From positions 2,540,150-2,604,149 of the forward strand of contig VXBM01000015.1 of assembly GCA_013400155.1 (NCBI GenBank): a DNA stretch of 64,000 bases, given 5' to 3'. The number at the start of each line of letters is the position of its first letter. Within the stretch, counting starts at the first letter, position 1. Of the stretch, positions 50,201 through 61,883 are shown piece by piece. This stretch comes from Helopsaltes ochotensis. Lineage: Eukaryota > Chordata > Aves > Passeriformes > Locustellidae. Both the position numbers and the translations under genes were made by a program. Below the pieces are notes generated by a model. That model searched no databases and was not told where the DNA came from. It worked only from the letters and a program-made list of their open reading frames with translations.

Positions 50201-52673
50201 TCACTTTTCTGCCACTGCAGATAGAAGCATTTTAGACCTTTTACAACTTTTCCTCTAAAAAAGGTTGGTTGCTGGCAACCAGAGCCACCCCCATTTCCTC
50301 TGAAACAGGAGAGGATCCACTATTGTTCTGAGTCCCTTTCAATACTGTAACAAGACTAGATCCTTCTCACCTTGATCAGGAAAATGGTGAGTAAGACGTT
50401 GTGGACAAGAAAGCCCCTAAAATATTTAAAAGCTGCATTTGTGCTTAGGTGGTTATACTGGGTATGGTATCAGTAGCAAAACTGCAAAACTTCTCCAGCA
50501 TGTATTGTTTAGTTGTGAAGGGAAAGATGGACAGTAAATAATTTGGTCATTGCCACTAGCGACTCCACGTTCTTTTTCCTGAAGGAAAAATAAAAGGCTG
50601 CTGCATGAAGACTGGTAGCTATGAGCTACATGGAGTACAATACTCCATAGGCTCAGAACCTGTACAATTTCTCAGTTTTGCAAACTGTAGCCTTTTGGCA
50701 CTAGCTAGAAGAGAGGTGAGTTCTCATACTGCTGCTCTAAAGGAGGAAGAGTCCGTTTAGGTCATCTCACCCATCCAGAGCAGCAGGCCTTGGTGGCCAT
50801 GGAAGACAGGTTATATCCTTCTGTAGAGTTCCAAACACAGAATCATCCAGAGCACTTTAATGCCAGCAGCTCTTCAGACCAAAATGCACTGGCCCCTCAA
50901 GTCCTGCTTCATGATGCTGTGAAACCAAGTGTTTCCCATTGGTTTTTATCACATGTTTGATCTCATGGCATGTGGTGAAATTGCTGTCTCAAAATGATGC
51001 AGCATGCTCAATACTTCACCGTAACCTTTCAGTTCATATGTGAATTTCCCTTACTTCTATGAATCCATGAACCTGATGAATGCCAGCTGAGACTATTTTC
51101 ATTATTGTTGAGGGAATAGTTAATGAGTCAAAGCACATGAGCCATTTCTCATGTATAGCTTGATATACCTGTGTAGTGTAAGAGGATATAATCCCCTAAA
51201 GCCCAGGTTTCAAAATTATTCTCTCATTGGAAAACACACGGGACTTATCACTGAAAAATATACTGATCAGGATTGTAGATCTGCAGGAATTCTGTGAGAC
51301 AGGAGATCAATGAGTATGCCACCTAATCACACCCTGGGCTGCAAAAGCCTCAGCACTGTCCTGCAAGCACTGGAGTCACAGGAGAAGTTTTACAGTGGTT
51401 TGGCTGTGCCTGTTGCATGACAGAAAAGAAAGGACAAAGTTGGTGTGAATCCTGGGAGGGCAACCAAGCAACGTTAGAATGAGACAATCCAGATACCACT
51501 GCACAGGGTCAAATCCCAGATGTGCCTTATTGAAATGCTAAAACTCTTCAGGACACCTTTGTACTGCTGAAAGTGGTTTAATGCCTCCCTCTGCTTCCTG
51601 GTTTAACCAAGGGAGAAGCTACTGAGGCAGGGACAAGGGGCATCAGTTCAGAGAATTTCACACAGAAAGATGGTGCAGTAAAAGCCTTTGAGTTACATTT
51701 TCTATAAAGGGCTTAGTGCATATATTTAGGATGTTGGACTCTACAAGAAATTCACAAGTTTTTACCATGCTCAGATGGAAAAAACACTTCAGCTGCAAAA
51801 AACAGTTATCTCCCTCATGTACCTCTCTGCATATAACAGACAATTTCTCCCACAGGCAAGCTGAGAGAACTATAAGGTCTTTTTTCCCTTGCCAATGTCT
51901 GCCAGATGGTACCAACCCAGACACTCCTAGGTTCTGGAAATACACTGCTGAAGGAACTGTTCCTATGGGAAGGGGAATGTAGAGTATGCAAATAAGGTCC
52001 TCTGGAGGGGACCCACTCCAGCATCACTCCCTGAGCATCAGAAGGTGGAACACTCTTTCTGCTCTTCCTAAATATTCTGCTGTTAGTAAGGACATCTACA
52101 TCGTAAAATTCAAAAAATCCTCCCTTAGTCTTCCAAACTTCAAAACACATGAAGTTTTAAGAGTGAATATTCTAGATTGCAGATTAAAACAGATTAATCA
52201 CACCAAAAAGATCCTGAGTCAGATCCACAGTCAGCATGACTGACTTCAGTGCAGTAGACTGATTTCTACTGCCTGAGGATCTGCTCTTCCACAGTTAGTG
52301 ACATCTCAATTTCCTTTTTAATAAGCAACAGGCCCTGTTATAATGGGATATATGGAAGGAAAGATGTAAAAGCTTATAATGTGAAAATTGATTATCATGT
52401 ACTTCAGACTATTTCCTACTGTGCCCTTTGTTTTGGTATGCGTGTTTCATTTCATTACTCCGAGCTGTTCACCGTCTCTGAACTACACTGTGAAATACAT
52501 TAATTATCTCATTATCTTTGGGGCAAAACCTTCAGTCCTTCTTAAAAACCATATTCACTCCAAACCTTCTTTGGGTTTATTAGGGATTCTGCGTGATGAT
52601 AGAGGGCAGGACTGCAGATTCAGCACAGCACATACCAGATAAAATTTTGGTTCTGTTTGTGCTTCCGTCACTG
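47241..52673. other. Unique non-coding DNA, no gene seen
   Basis: No recognised exon or interspersed repeat was found. A short TA/CA microsatellite lies at about 49946-49977 (TATATATACAGACACACACACAC). The open frames present are all short. Confidence 0.5.
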
Positions 52674-52819
52674 AAAACAAACAAACAAACAAACAAACAA
52701 ACAAAAACAAAAACAAAAACAAAAACAACAAAAAACAAAACCCACAAAAAAACAAAAAAACCAAAACCAAACAAAAAACCCAAAAAAAACCAAAAAACAA
52801 AAAAAAACAACAACCAAAA
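52674..52819. repeat. AAAC / AAAAAC microsatellite, about 145 bp
   Basis: The tract opens with seven or so clean AAAC units, passes to AAAAAC units and then to irregular A-runs broken by C or CC. The complement is a GTTT/GTTTTT tract that gives low-complexity Phe/Leu/Val open frames (52555-52830), and the plus strand gives Lys/Asn/Thr frames. None of these is a gene. The gradient from clean to degenerate units suggests expansion from the left edge. Confidence 0.9.
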
Positions 52820-55800
52820 TCACAGCTCAATGTAGGTTTGCCTTTTGTTTAAAAAGGTTCAAAATAAAATTGCTCTCAAGTTCCCAACTCATATGATAGT
52901 GTGAACCCAAAAGAACTTTTCAAGGCTTAGTAATAAACTTCCAAAATAGAGGAGAAGGGAAATGACAGAAAACATTACTAATAGCCCTACCACAAGGTGC
53001 CACAGAAATATGGCAATGTCAGCATCCTGAATTAGCCACTATATCAGATAAAAATAATATAATGCTTTTATTTTCATGAATAAATCTTAATTAGAAAACG
53101 TCTCCTCAAAGCATAAAGTAGAGAAGGTAGAAAAAAAATCTCCAAAAAAACCTGTGTCACACACTCTCACACTTTGAATTTAGGATCGGGTTGGGGTCAT
53201 TTTGTAAAGAAAATAATGTTCCAGGCCTATCACAATTTGTGAAAGTCAGGTTAGAGTAAAAGCAAAATTCCCCATCGTCCTCACAAGATTTCTCGCCCTG
53301 TTCTTTTGTGAATACGCTAGAATGGGTGATGGATGGGAGTCTGCCCCTTTCTAGAGTCCTTGCTGTGTTTTGTGATAACTCATTATATTTCTTTCTTTAC
53401 AAATAGCCCCATTAATGCTCCAGAATTGAAGAGAATCATAAAGCTTGAAACATCCCACTCCTATTCCGGTGGAGCTGGAGGTATTGTTTCATGAATTAAA
53501 GAGCTGCCAAAACCTGATTTATCCAAGTGAATCCTTCAAAGCTGCGTCACAGATATTTATTTATTTATTTGGGATTGGAAAAGAAAATACTGAGATAAGG
53601 GTGATATAACCTAGTACAGCTTTATTTAAATTGAATTGTGTCTCTTTTATATTTCTTCAACAATGTGGTTGATGGAAATGTTTTAGTTCTTGTTTTTTTG
53701 GGGCTGAACTAAAAACCTTATTAAACCATTTATAGAAAATTTACAAAACATAAGAGAGTCAAGCTCTTTCAAAGTCTCTGTGGCCTCAAAACCTTATCTA
53801 TTCTGAGATTAGATGTCACTCTTAGTCAGATGATTCTAAACAAGACTACTATAATCCTCTCTGTTATGGAGATATTTATTTTTGTCTGAAAAACTTCAAA
53901 GCAGGCCGTGACAGATAATCAAAATCAAAATTTGCATTCCAATGAGAATTTCTTTTTAATAAAGAAGAATAATTCTCACAGTTCCTCTGTGAAGGAGAAC
54001 TGAGTTCACTTCAAGTTTGGGGGTTTGGGGCCTCAGTTTGGTTTGTGGGGTTTTTTTTTAATATCTCCCATTCATCATTGTTCAGGAAAGTTTTTGCAAC
54101 TTTTGGGAAGAATTGCTGCACCAAGTCAAGAAATACAGTGACGAAACCTAAGCATTGCATTTTTCTTCAGAATTTTTCCTCAGGACAAACTTAACAACCA
54201 GGGATCGCCATCAAGACAGTCCCACAACTGCCTTCCAGGGTGAATACTCCACAAGGTTTTCCACAGGGAATGGAAGCCAGCTTTCAATGGAAGCTGAGAA
54301 TGCCTGGGCAGGGAATGAACCTGCTTTTCCTTGTGTGCATGTTTTTTGAATATGTTTCTATGTTTCCTTTTTGCATTGGTAGTGACAATGGGGAGCTCTG
54401 TCTGTGGAGCAGGACCTCAGCATGGCAAACCCTGATTGCACCAAAATATCTGATTCTTTAAAGACATTTGGAGCATGTCCTCTGGGGCAGCTGAGGACAC
54501 CTTGCATCCTTACAGGCTGGATGTGCTCAGCCAGGGCTGGCAGCTCCCCTGGGGGTGCTACAACAGTGATATTGTCCTACCTACCCCGTTCCCTCTGGTA
54601 AACTTTTGGAAAGGAGAGACATTTGGCAGCAAATGCAGTGCAATCCCTAAGAGCCGATACCACTGCTGGCTGGCTCTTTACAGGGGCTGTGCACACTTAA
54701 GGGAAGATGCTTTTCCCTTTCCAAGTAAAGCACCAGCCTGAACTTTGCTGTAGTCTTTGTCTTTACAGAGTGCTGCTGTTTCCTTCCTTTCAATGTTATT
54801 AACAAAAAAATGAAATACCCAGAACCAATGATACACTTAAATCTGTTCATAGAACTATACTGGAGCTTCCAGATTCCCAGCTTCTACCAGTAATGCTGAA
54901 ATGGTGGTACCACTACCCTTTCTTTCCACCTAATGCCGCTTCAGGAGTCCTTCTCTCCTCCCAAGGACACATTCAGATAAAAATGTCTGCATGTCTCACA
55001 GGTAGGATTGTTGAGATTTTGTCTACCTGTTAATAGCTCACAGAAATACACAATTTGCAGACCCCAAATCATCCGTTTCTTCTGTTATTTATGCACAAGT
55101 TAGCTCTTCTTTACAAAGAGTTTTCTGTGTGGAAATCGAGGCCAGCTGCAGCAGGAAGAGTGAAAAGCAGCAGCGTAAGCAAGGGTGGTCCAGCAAACCT
55201 ACAACACTTTTGCCAAGCGCTCTGGAAAGGGTCACACAGGAGCACCCCTCAATAGAAATAACCTCAGGCTCCCACTTACTGTCACTGAGGCTTTGTATCA
55301 GAGGAATCCACTTCATCCCCTGGGAAATGAAAGGCAGAGCAGGACAAGGTGCCAAGAAACTAGGTTCTGTCTGGTGGGACTTTCTGAAGAAGCAGAACAG
55401 CTATTTACATTTGTTTGGTGTAAGCCAAAGAGGAAACAGGCATCTGACAGCAGCATCTTGCCAGCCCAAAGTGACCATGCAACACCTCGCTGAGCTACAG
55501 CCTTTTCTGGCCGCTGTCACGGGGGCCTGGAGAGCAATCTTTGCTCTCAACACCTCTCCCCGTCTCAGGCTTGTGTAGTCCCCCGGATGCAAAGCTGATT
55601 TTGTACCTCTTTTGTTATGTAAATGAGATACTAAAACACTTCTCAGATCCTCTAAGGCAAAAGGGCTGCCTGAAAACTGCAAAATCTCAATTCTATATGT
55701 AGGGCTGGTCAGCTGCTCCGTGCAATCCCTTTCCAATTTCCTGGGATTTATTTTCACATTTCCTTTTCAGGCAATACATCTTGGCCCACATAGGTTTTCA

Positions 55801-55905
55801 TTTACTGTCGCACAATTGCTTTGTTCACACCTCTATTTATGTATTACTTGTTTTATTAGTGGTCATCCCAGCACAGCACTGTGTTAAAACACATATGAAG
55901 GAAAC

Positions 55906-55907
<2 letters not shown>
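52820..55907. other. Unique non-coding DNA, no gene seen
   Basis: A TATT tetranucleotide run lies at about 53550-53570. The segment 53180-53520 is repeat-free and could include conserved sequence. A 149-codon plus-strand frame (55129-55578) overlaps other frames and has no recognised domain. Confidence 0.45.

Positions 55908-55971
<64 letters not shown>
55908..55971 (+). repeat. Uninterrupted run of 64 adenines
   Basis: Sixty-four A residues occur without a single interruption, followed by GAAAAGAAAATTG. No AATAAA lies within the 30 bases upstream, and no direct repeat flanking a retrocopy was found, so a processed-pseudogene tail is not established. CR1 elements do not end in poly(A). It may be a young poly(A) tail of unknown source, an expanded homopolymer or an assembly artefact. 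Confidence 0.9.
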
Positions 55972-55973
<2 letters not shown>

Positions 55974-58900
55974 AAAGAAAATTGTGACTGCACATTACAT
56001 GGACTACTTTGATATTCTTATCTCACCCCATTTAAGTACAGTTCTTGAAAGTGAAGGAGAGTGGTAGGAGTCTATGTCAGTTAAATGCTAGCTTTGCTCA
56101 TTTAACAATGCAATGGACACATTTGGCTGTGTTCACTAAAATCTTGTTTGATACCAATTAAGCCTTAAAAAAATCCGTTAATAGTCTGAAAGTCCCTCAA
56201 ACTCACTTTTCAACTTATTTTGAAAAGACTCAAAGTTGGATAAAACCGAAAAAATCTGCCAAAGATTCAGTGAAAAGGGGCTGATTTGGAAAAAATGGTC
56301 GTTTTAGTAATGATAAACCTCTGCATACCTTTAAAGTATGGCTCTAAATCTGTCTCTATCCTCTTTATGTCTTTAACTTTATCCTATGTAATGCACTAAG
56401 CACAATTTTCTTCTTGGAACTATCTCTTATAATTGAAACTTTCTTAAAGGGCTACTGAAGAAGAACAGTCAAGACTCCAAAATGTGAATTCTTTTTCCTT
56501 GGATACACCATCTCCATTTCAGATCTTCCATCTGGGGCCCATTCAGTATCAGCCTTCATTTTGATGGGAATGCATAGCCAAGATATTTGGAAGAGCAGAA
56601 AAAGAAAGAATATTTCCTCTTCCACCTTGCAATCACACTGCCTCATAGATCATCAAGCTTTTATTCCATGCCTTGCTGAGACATAATTTTTGAGGCCATT
56701 TACTCCTTTGGTAGGAAGGCTTGCTTTCACTTTTGTCTTTTTATGACAAAACAAAAAGAGTGCAATAACAAGACCCAACACCTGCAGCCTGCTTTGGTTT
56801 AAGTTTTTTGGGTTTTGTTTCTGAAACTCCCGCAGGTCCTAATTCCTGCTGAATAAGAGCATGCTTACATGTCACTTGCAAAAGTACACCACAAGATTGG
56901 CTTGAAAAAAACAACATAGGATAAAGCAGAGAGTATTTTTGCTGAAAGCTGATAGAGCATACCCTTGGGACAGCAGGACCCTGGTGGCCAACATGACAGA
57001 AATTGAGCAGAACGACAACCACTTTTGGGGAGCTGCCCTGACAAAGCTTCAAGTGGCACCAGGGTACCTATTATGGCTGCTCCTCTATTTCTAAGCAAAA
57101 TTATATCAAACACACAGAAAAGACAGCCAATAATGAGAAACTTGCAGCTGTTCTTGAAGAAAGACTTTTTTTTATTGTACCCCAATCCAAAATACTTTAA
57201 ACCAGTTTTATCAATAGCGATAAATCAGTACGATGATATGATGTCTCTTTAATCTTTTCTAAAACAAAATTTTTTGAACTTTTGAGCATGGCCTTCCCAA
57301 ATGGGTTAGGTCTTCTAAGACAGCATCAAACCTTCTTTTCCTTGCTTCCCATGTCAGCCCGAATCCCAATAGTTATGAAGCATAAAAAAAGTTCAAAGTA
57401 AAATATAAATTACCATCCCCTTCAAACACAAGTAGAAGTCTTATTAAGTCTCTAGTGCTTGAATCACGTCCCATGTCTGTTCTTTAGACCTTTCTTCCTT
57501 TGTGAGGCATAAATGGACACATCTTATTGATTTTCTTTCAACCTGGATCACCTCGATTGCTGTGAATATGGCAGACAAATCCAACTCATTCTCCCGCAGG
57601 GAACGAGGAAGAATGCAGACGAGAAGCTGGGGAAAGTCTTCTCACAGTGGGATACCAGGAGTCATTACGCAAAAAACCAAGTCTAACTGCTTGTAATTCC
57701 AAGACCTTTTTCTTTTCAGCTCCTTCAAAAAAATTCTTTTTTTTATGCTGAGAGCTCTTTCTTAAATTTTTTATGAATATCATTTTGATTACTGTATTAA
57801 TTTCTGAGGGTGTTTTTGTTTAAAAAGAGGAGTATCAAATAGAGCAGCAGTGGCTGTAAACCCTGATAAATACGTATAGTTAATGATGAGTGACTGTAAA
57901 CAGACACTGGTCAGAAAGAGAAAGTCAGAATCAGAGAAAGCATTGTTTGAAGCTTGACAAAAAAGCTAGTTAAAACTTTTTCCTTCTAACTTGGCTCGAC
58001 TTTGTATTTTTTTTTTATCATTTATAGACTTACTTTTCTAAGGAGAATTGTATGAAATGAAAGGAAGTGTAAAAGTAGAAAGATTTTTGTGCCTTACACC
58101 AAACCACTTACTGTACATGAAAAAGGGATTTACTGAATCAATTTAGTTGTGTAGGGTTTTTTAAATCAAGTGAATGATTTCAGTGGAGTGGAAAAAGGTG
58201 GCAAGAATGTGCAGCAACCCAAGCTTTGCTCCTAAAAGCAACAAAAAAGACACAATTGAAATGCAGTGGGACCTCTGTGAATTAGACAGACTGTGTACAG
58301 ACACTTTGCAGTGACAATCTGCTTCTGAAAGGGATATATTAAGTGCTAACTGCACTGAGGATGTAAGTTGAAGACACGATATCCAAGGACTAATTTCAAA
58401 GCACTTCTCCTTGTTAAATGAATTGCTGAAAGAGCAGGGTTTAAAAGACTTTGTTTTGTGTTAGAGGATTTGAGCTACACCTGTCAGCAGAGAGCACCAG
58501 CAAACCAATGCTAACATAATAAACTGACCACTGTCCCCTCCTAATACCATCACAGCTGTAATGAGTCCAATTTCTCCAGTGGTTCTCAACACCCCCTGCA
58601 AAGGCCTCTGCCCCAGCCTTCAGCCTCCACCACTTAAAATTCATTTTACTTTTATAGTGTAGTGGAAAGTTCTAGGTCATTAGTTTACCCACATAAAATT
58701 TTAGAAAACAAGATCGTCAGCAGCAGGCTCTTAATGCTTTTTAATGGCACGTTTAGGCATCAGTAACTATATTTTCAGTAATTTAAAATGAGTTTTGAAC
58801 AAAGAAAAATGGAAGATGCAGAAGAAATTGAAACTTCCTTGACATGCAGATTTTATATCGGCCTCAAATTACATCATTTCACAAAGTAATTCTGATATCC

Positions 58901-60221
58901 ATATGGATAGAGCTTGGGAGATATCTCAGAATAATACTTCCCACAAATATCTACCCAAGCACATGATGCTGTTAGTCAGAACACTCCCAGCAGGTTGGCA
59001 CTAAGCCCTGCATCACCTGCATGCTCTCCCTTTCTGTGAACACTCAATGCAGTCATTGATCAGGAGGTCCACAGGATCACTGAGGGCAGACAAAACACTG
59101 CAAACAGCATGTGTAAATATTTCTGTGACAGACACCGTACTGCTCATAGCATAGCGCTTAAAAAAAGAACCAGGAGATAGGTACAAAGAACAGGAAAGGT
59201 GCAGTTAGGCAGGAAGCCACATCATCTGTATTCAAAAAAAATACCAAAAGGAATCTCAAGAACCAAAATTTTGATTCTCTAAGAGCCAAAAGACCAGAGT
59301 CTGAGGTCAAAATAGTATTTTTAGCGGGAAGTTGGGATCCTTTCTAATAGCCCAGTAGACCGTGTACTGCTCAGATGTGTAGAGGTATAGTCAGGCTTTC
59401 TTTCACCTCAGACTTCTTGTATAACCTTGAACACATCCTTAATCTCCTCAGTACATCATTTCCTCTAAGTACACATGAATATTGTAGGGCGTTATTCAAA
59501 TATCGCAGTAGTGGGAATTATACAGTAATCTAATACAGTAATTTCAAGATTGGCTGTTCAGAAGAATTTAGGCATATTTCCTCCTGGTTTAATTTTTAAT
59601 AGAGACAGTAAAAGCAATGCATACAACTTGTTAGATCTAGCTATAGCACCTGGTAAAAGAATCCAGATGTTCTTGCTTCCAACAGCATCATTAAGGTGAG
59701 GTTGATGTGAAATATTTATAATGAAGGTGAATCATGGCCCACAGAGGAGGAATCTAGGGCTATCTTCTACCAGCATCAAGCACAAAAATGCAAATACACT
59801 GAACAAATACTGCATTAACTTTCAAATCACATGTTCTATGTCTTACAGAGTAAGACACAATTTAGTCCGGATGCAGGTGACATATGGTAGCGGGAGACCA
59901 CCAGTTTGGGACAAAGTGTAAAAAATCAGATTTTAAAGGAAGCACACCCAACAGCCCTGGATGTAGGAACTTATGGCTGTGAGTGACCCCCTGGGCCAGG
60001 GAGTACCCTTTTCCCTGTCACAGCAGAGGACTCTTTCTGATGAAAACTCTTTCTCAAATTTACCAGTTTCATCTTAAAATTGGTTCAGTTATTCATGGCA
60101 GTCACTCACTAAGGCTGTTCTGAGGATTAAAAATCATCTTATTTACAGGCCATTTTATTCATAGTCAAAGTTTGAAATCCTCAATTTTAAAAATTGTCTA
60201 CAACCAAGCATGATGGCACTC
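55972..60221. other. Unique non-coding DNA, no gene seen
   Basis: Open frames are 106 codons or fewer and unrecognised. T-rich runs lie near 57165-57174 and 58004-58016. No interspersed repeat was recognised. Confidence 0.5.
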
Positions 60222-60672
60222 ATGGAATCACAGTATCATTAAGGCTGGAAAAGACCTTTAAGACCATCTAAGACCATCAAGTCCAACCATTAGCCTCACT
60301 CTGCCAGGTCTACCATTAAACCATGTTCCTAAGTTCCATATCTGCCTGGCTTTTTTTAAGACTTTCAGGGATGGTGTCTGTCCCACCTACCTGGGAACCT
60401 GCTGCAATGCTTGACCACCCTTTCAGTGAAGAAATTTTTTCTAATATCCAATCTAAACTTTCCCTGGCACAACATGAGGCTCCTTCCTCTTGTTCTATTG
60501 CTTGTTATGAGGAAGAAAAGACCAAACACACCTCTCTCTGCAATCTCCTTTCAGGCAGTTGTAGAGAGTAACAAGGTCTCCCCAGACCCTCCTTTTCTCA
60601 GGACTAAATAACCTCAGGTCCCTCAGCAGCTCCTTATAAAACTTGTGCTTCAGACCCTTCACCCTTCAATTA
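60222..60672 (-). mobile_element. CR1 LINE, 5'-truncated 3' fragment
   Basis: The plus strand begins ATGGAATCACAGTATCATTAAGGCTGG, followed by AAAAGACCTTTAAGACCATC, which is the complement of the CR1 3' tail. It continues through the GTGAAGAAATTTTTTCTAATATC, CTTGTTCTATTGCTTG and AGCAGCTCCTTATAAAACTTGTG blocks typical of avian CR1. A local 10-base duplication (TAAGACCATC twice, about 60260-60280) is visible. Remnants of ORF2 are frameshifted. The element is on the complement strand. Confidence 0.92.
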
Positions 60673-61305
60673 CTCTATTAATGGCAAATACATATCCAAC
60701 TGCTTTGTTAAATGAACTGTAAGTCTGAATAACAGAGGAACATCAGCTTCCTTTTTCAATGTCAGCAGTAATTTAAGAACTTAAAATGGACACTGGACTG
60801 AAAATCTAGAACCTGTTAAAAGCATCCTATCAGATATACTTGCTTAATTTCTTTAAACAACCTACAGCTTAAAAACTTGTGCACTTGGTCAGCTGCAAAA
60901 TGGAAGTGTTTAGTATGGAGGTTGGTATTGAAGAAACCCAGGAGGGCAAGAAGACTGGATAGGTAGAGATCTAGAATCCGGCTTCTTCTTTTTTTTTTTT
61001 TTTTTAATCATAACTGAGATGCATGGTGGGCAGAAATATAGTTCTGCTCCTCTTTGACATCTTTGACATCACTTTTGATACCTCTTTTTGGACCTTTTTG
61101 CAGCTTTTTAGTGACTGTTCATTTACTTTCATTGGTGCATCTGCTTCTCCTGCCCCCAAATCTGAGGTTTTATCTCTGCTAATATTGTTTATTTTTCCTC
61201 TCATGCTTGACCTGAAACATGATCATCAAAACTGATGTAAAGACACCAGTCAGTTTCAGTTGGTACTGAATTACACACCAGAAACTTGACCTTTGATGGG
61301 AAAGA
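60673..61305. other. Unique spacer with a T17 run
   Basis: This is AT-rich DNA between two CR1 fragments. An uninterrupted run of T lies at 60989-61005. Opposed short open frames around 61004-61235 have no recognised family. Confidence 0.5.
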
Positions 61306-61735
61306 GAATTACAGAACAGGTTGGAAGCTGCCTCTAGAGACAGTCTAGTCTGCTCCTGCTTTGCTCACAGCAGAATCAACTACAGCACACTACTCAGGGC
61401 TGTTTCCAGCTGGGGTTTGAGTATCTCCAAGGATGGAAACTGTCTGGGCAACCTGTGCCAGAGTTTCACCATCCTCACAGTAAGAGCTTTTCTTTTGATG
61501 TGAAAATGGATATTTTTTTTTTGTATTTAAGTTCATGCACATTGGTTTTTGTCCTATAATTTGGCACCATGAGAAGAGTGTGTCTCTGTCATCTTTACAC
61601 CTTCTCATCAGGTATTTATACACATTGGGAAAATCGTCTCGATCCTTCTCTCCTTTAGTTTAGGCAGTCCCAGCTCTCCCTCACACATCAGATGCTCTGA
61701 TCACTTAATCATCCATTTGGCCCTTTGCTGTGCAA
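61306..61735 (-). mobile_element. CR1 LINE, 5'-truncated fragment of another subfamily
   Basis: The plus strand reads GAGAATTACAGAACAGGTTGG, then a TCTAGTCTGCTCCTGC block, a TCTCCAAGGATGGAAACTGTC block, a GGCAACCTGTGCCAGAGTTTCACCATCCTCACAGTAA-like block, CACCATGAGAAGAGTGTGTC and TCAGGTATTTATACACATTGG. This is the complement of the other main avian CR1 3' type (GCACCACTGAGAAGAG-like). It has the same orientation as the copy at 60222 but a different subfamily sequence, so the two are independent insertions and not one broken element. The copy is well diverged. Confidence 0.9.
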
Positions 61736-61837
61736 ACTGCTGCATCTGTTGACTACTAATCACTGACTCTACCTGAAGTTAAATTTATTATAAAATAAGT
61801 TGAATTATAATCAAGCCTAATGCCATATCAGTAATAC

Positions 61838-61883
61838 TTATATATGATATATCATATATTATATATATATTTATATAGCCTTA
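61838..61883. repeat. AT-rich palindromic tract
   Basis: TATATGATATATCATATA at 61841-61858 is a perfect 18-bp palindrome. It is followed by a TATATATATAT run. This is a typical simple AT sequence that can form hairpins and is prone to length change. Confidence 0.8.

Noticed and set aside
50815..50860. CACAGAATCATCC as a CR1 tail
   Set aside because: The match is limited to about a dozen bases and the neighbouring conserved CR1 blocks are missing.
52555..52835. Phe/Leu-rich and Lys/Asn-rich frames
   Set aside because: They are translations of the AAAC microsatellite.
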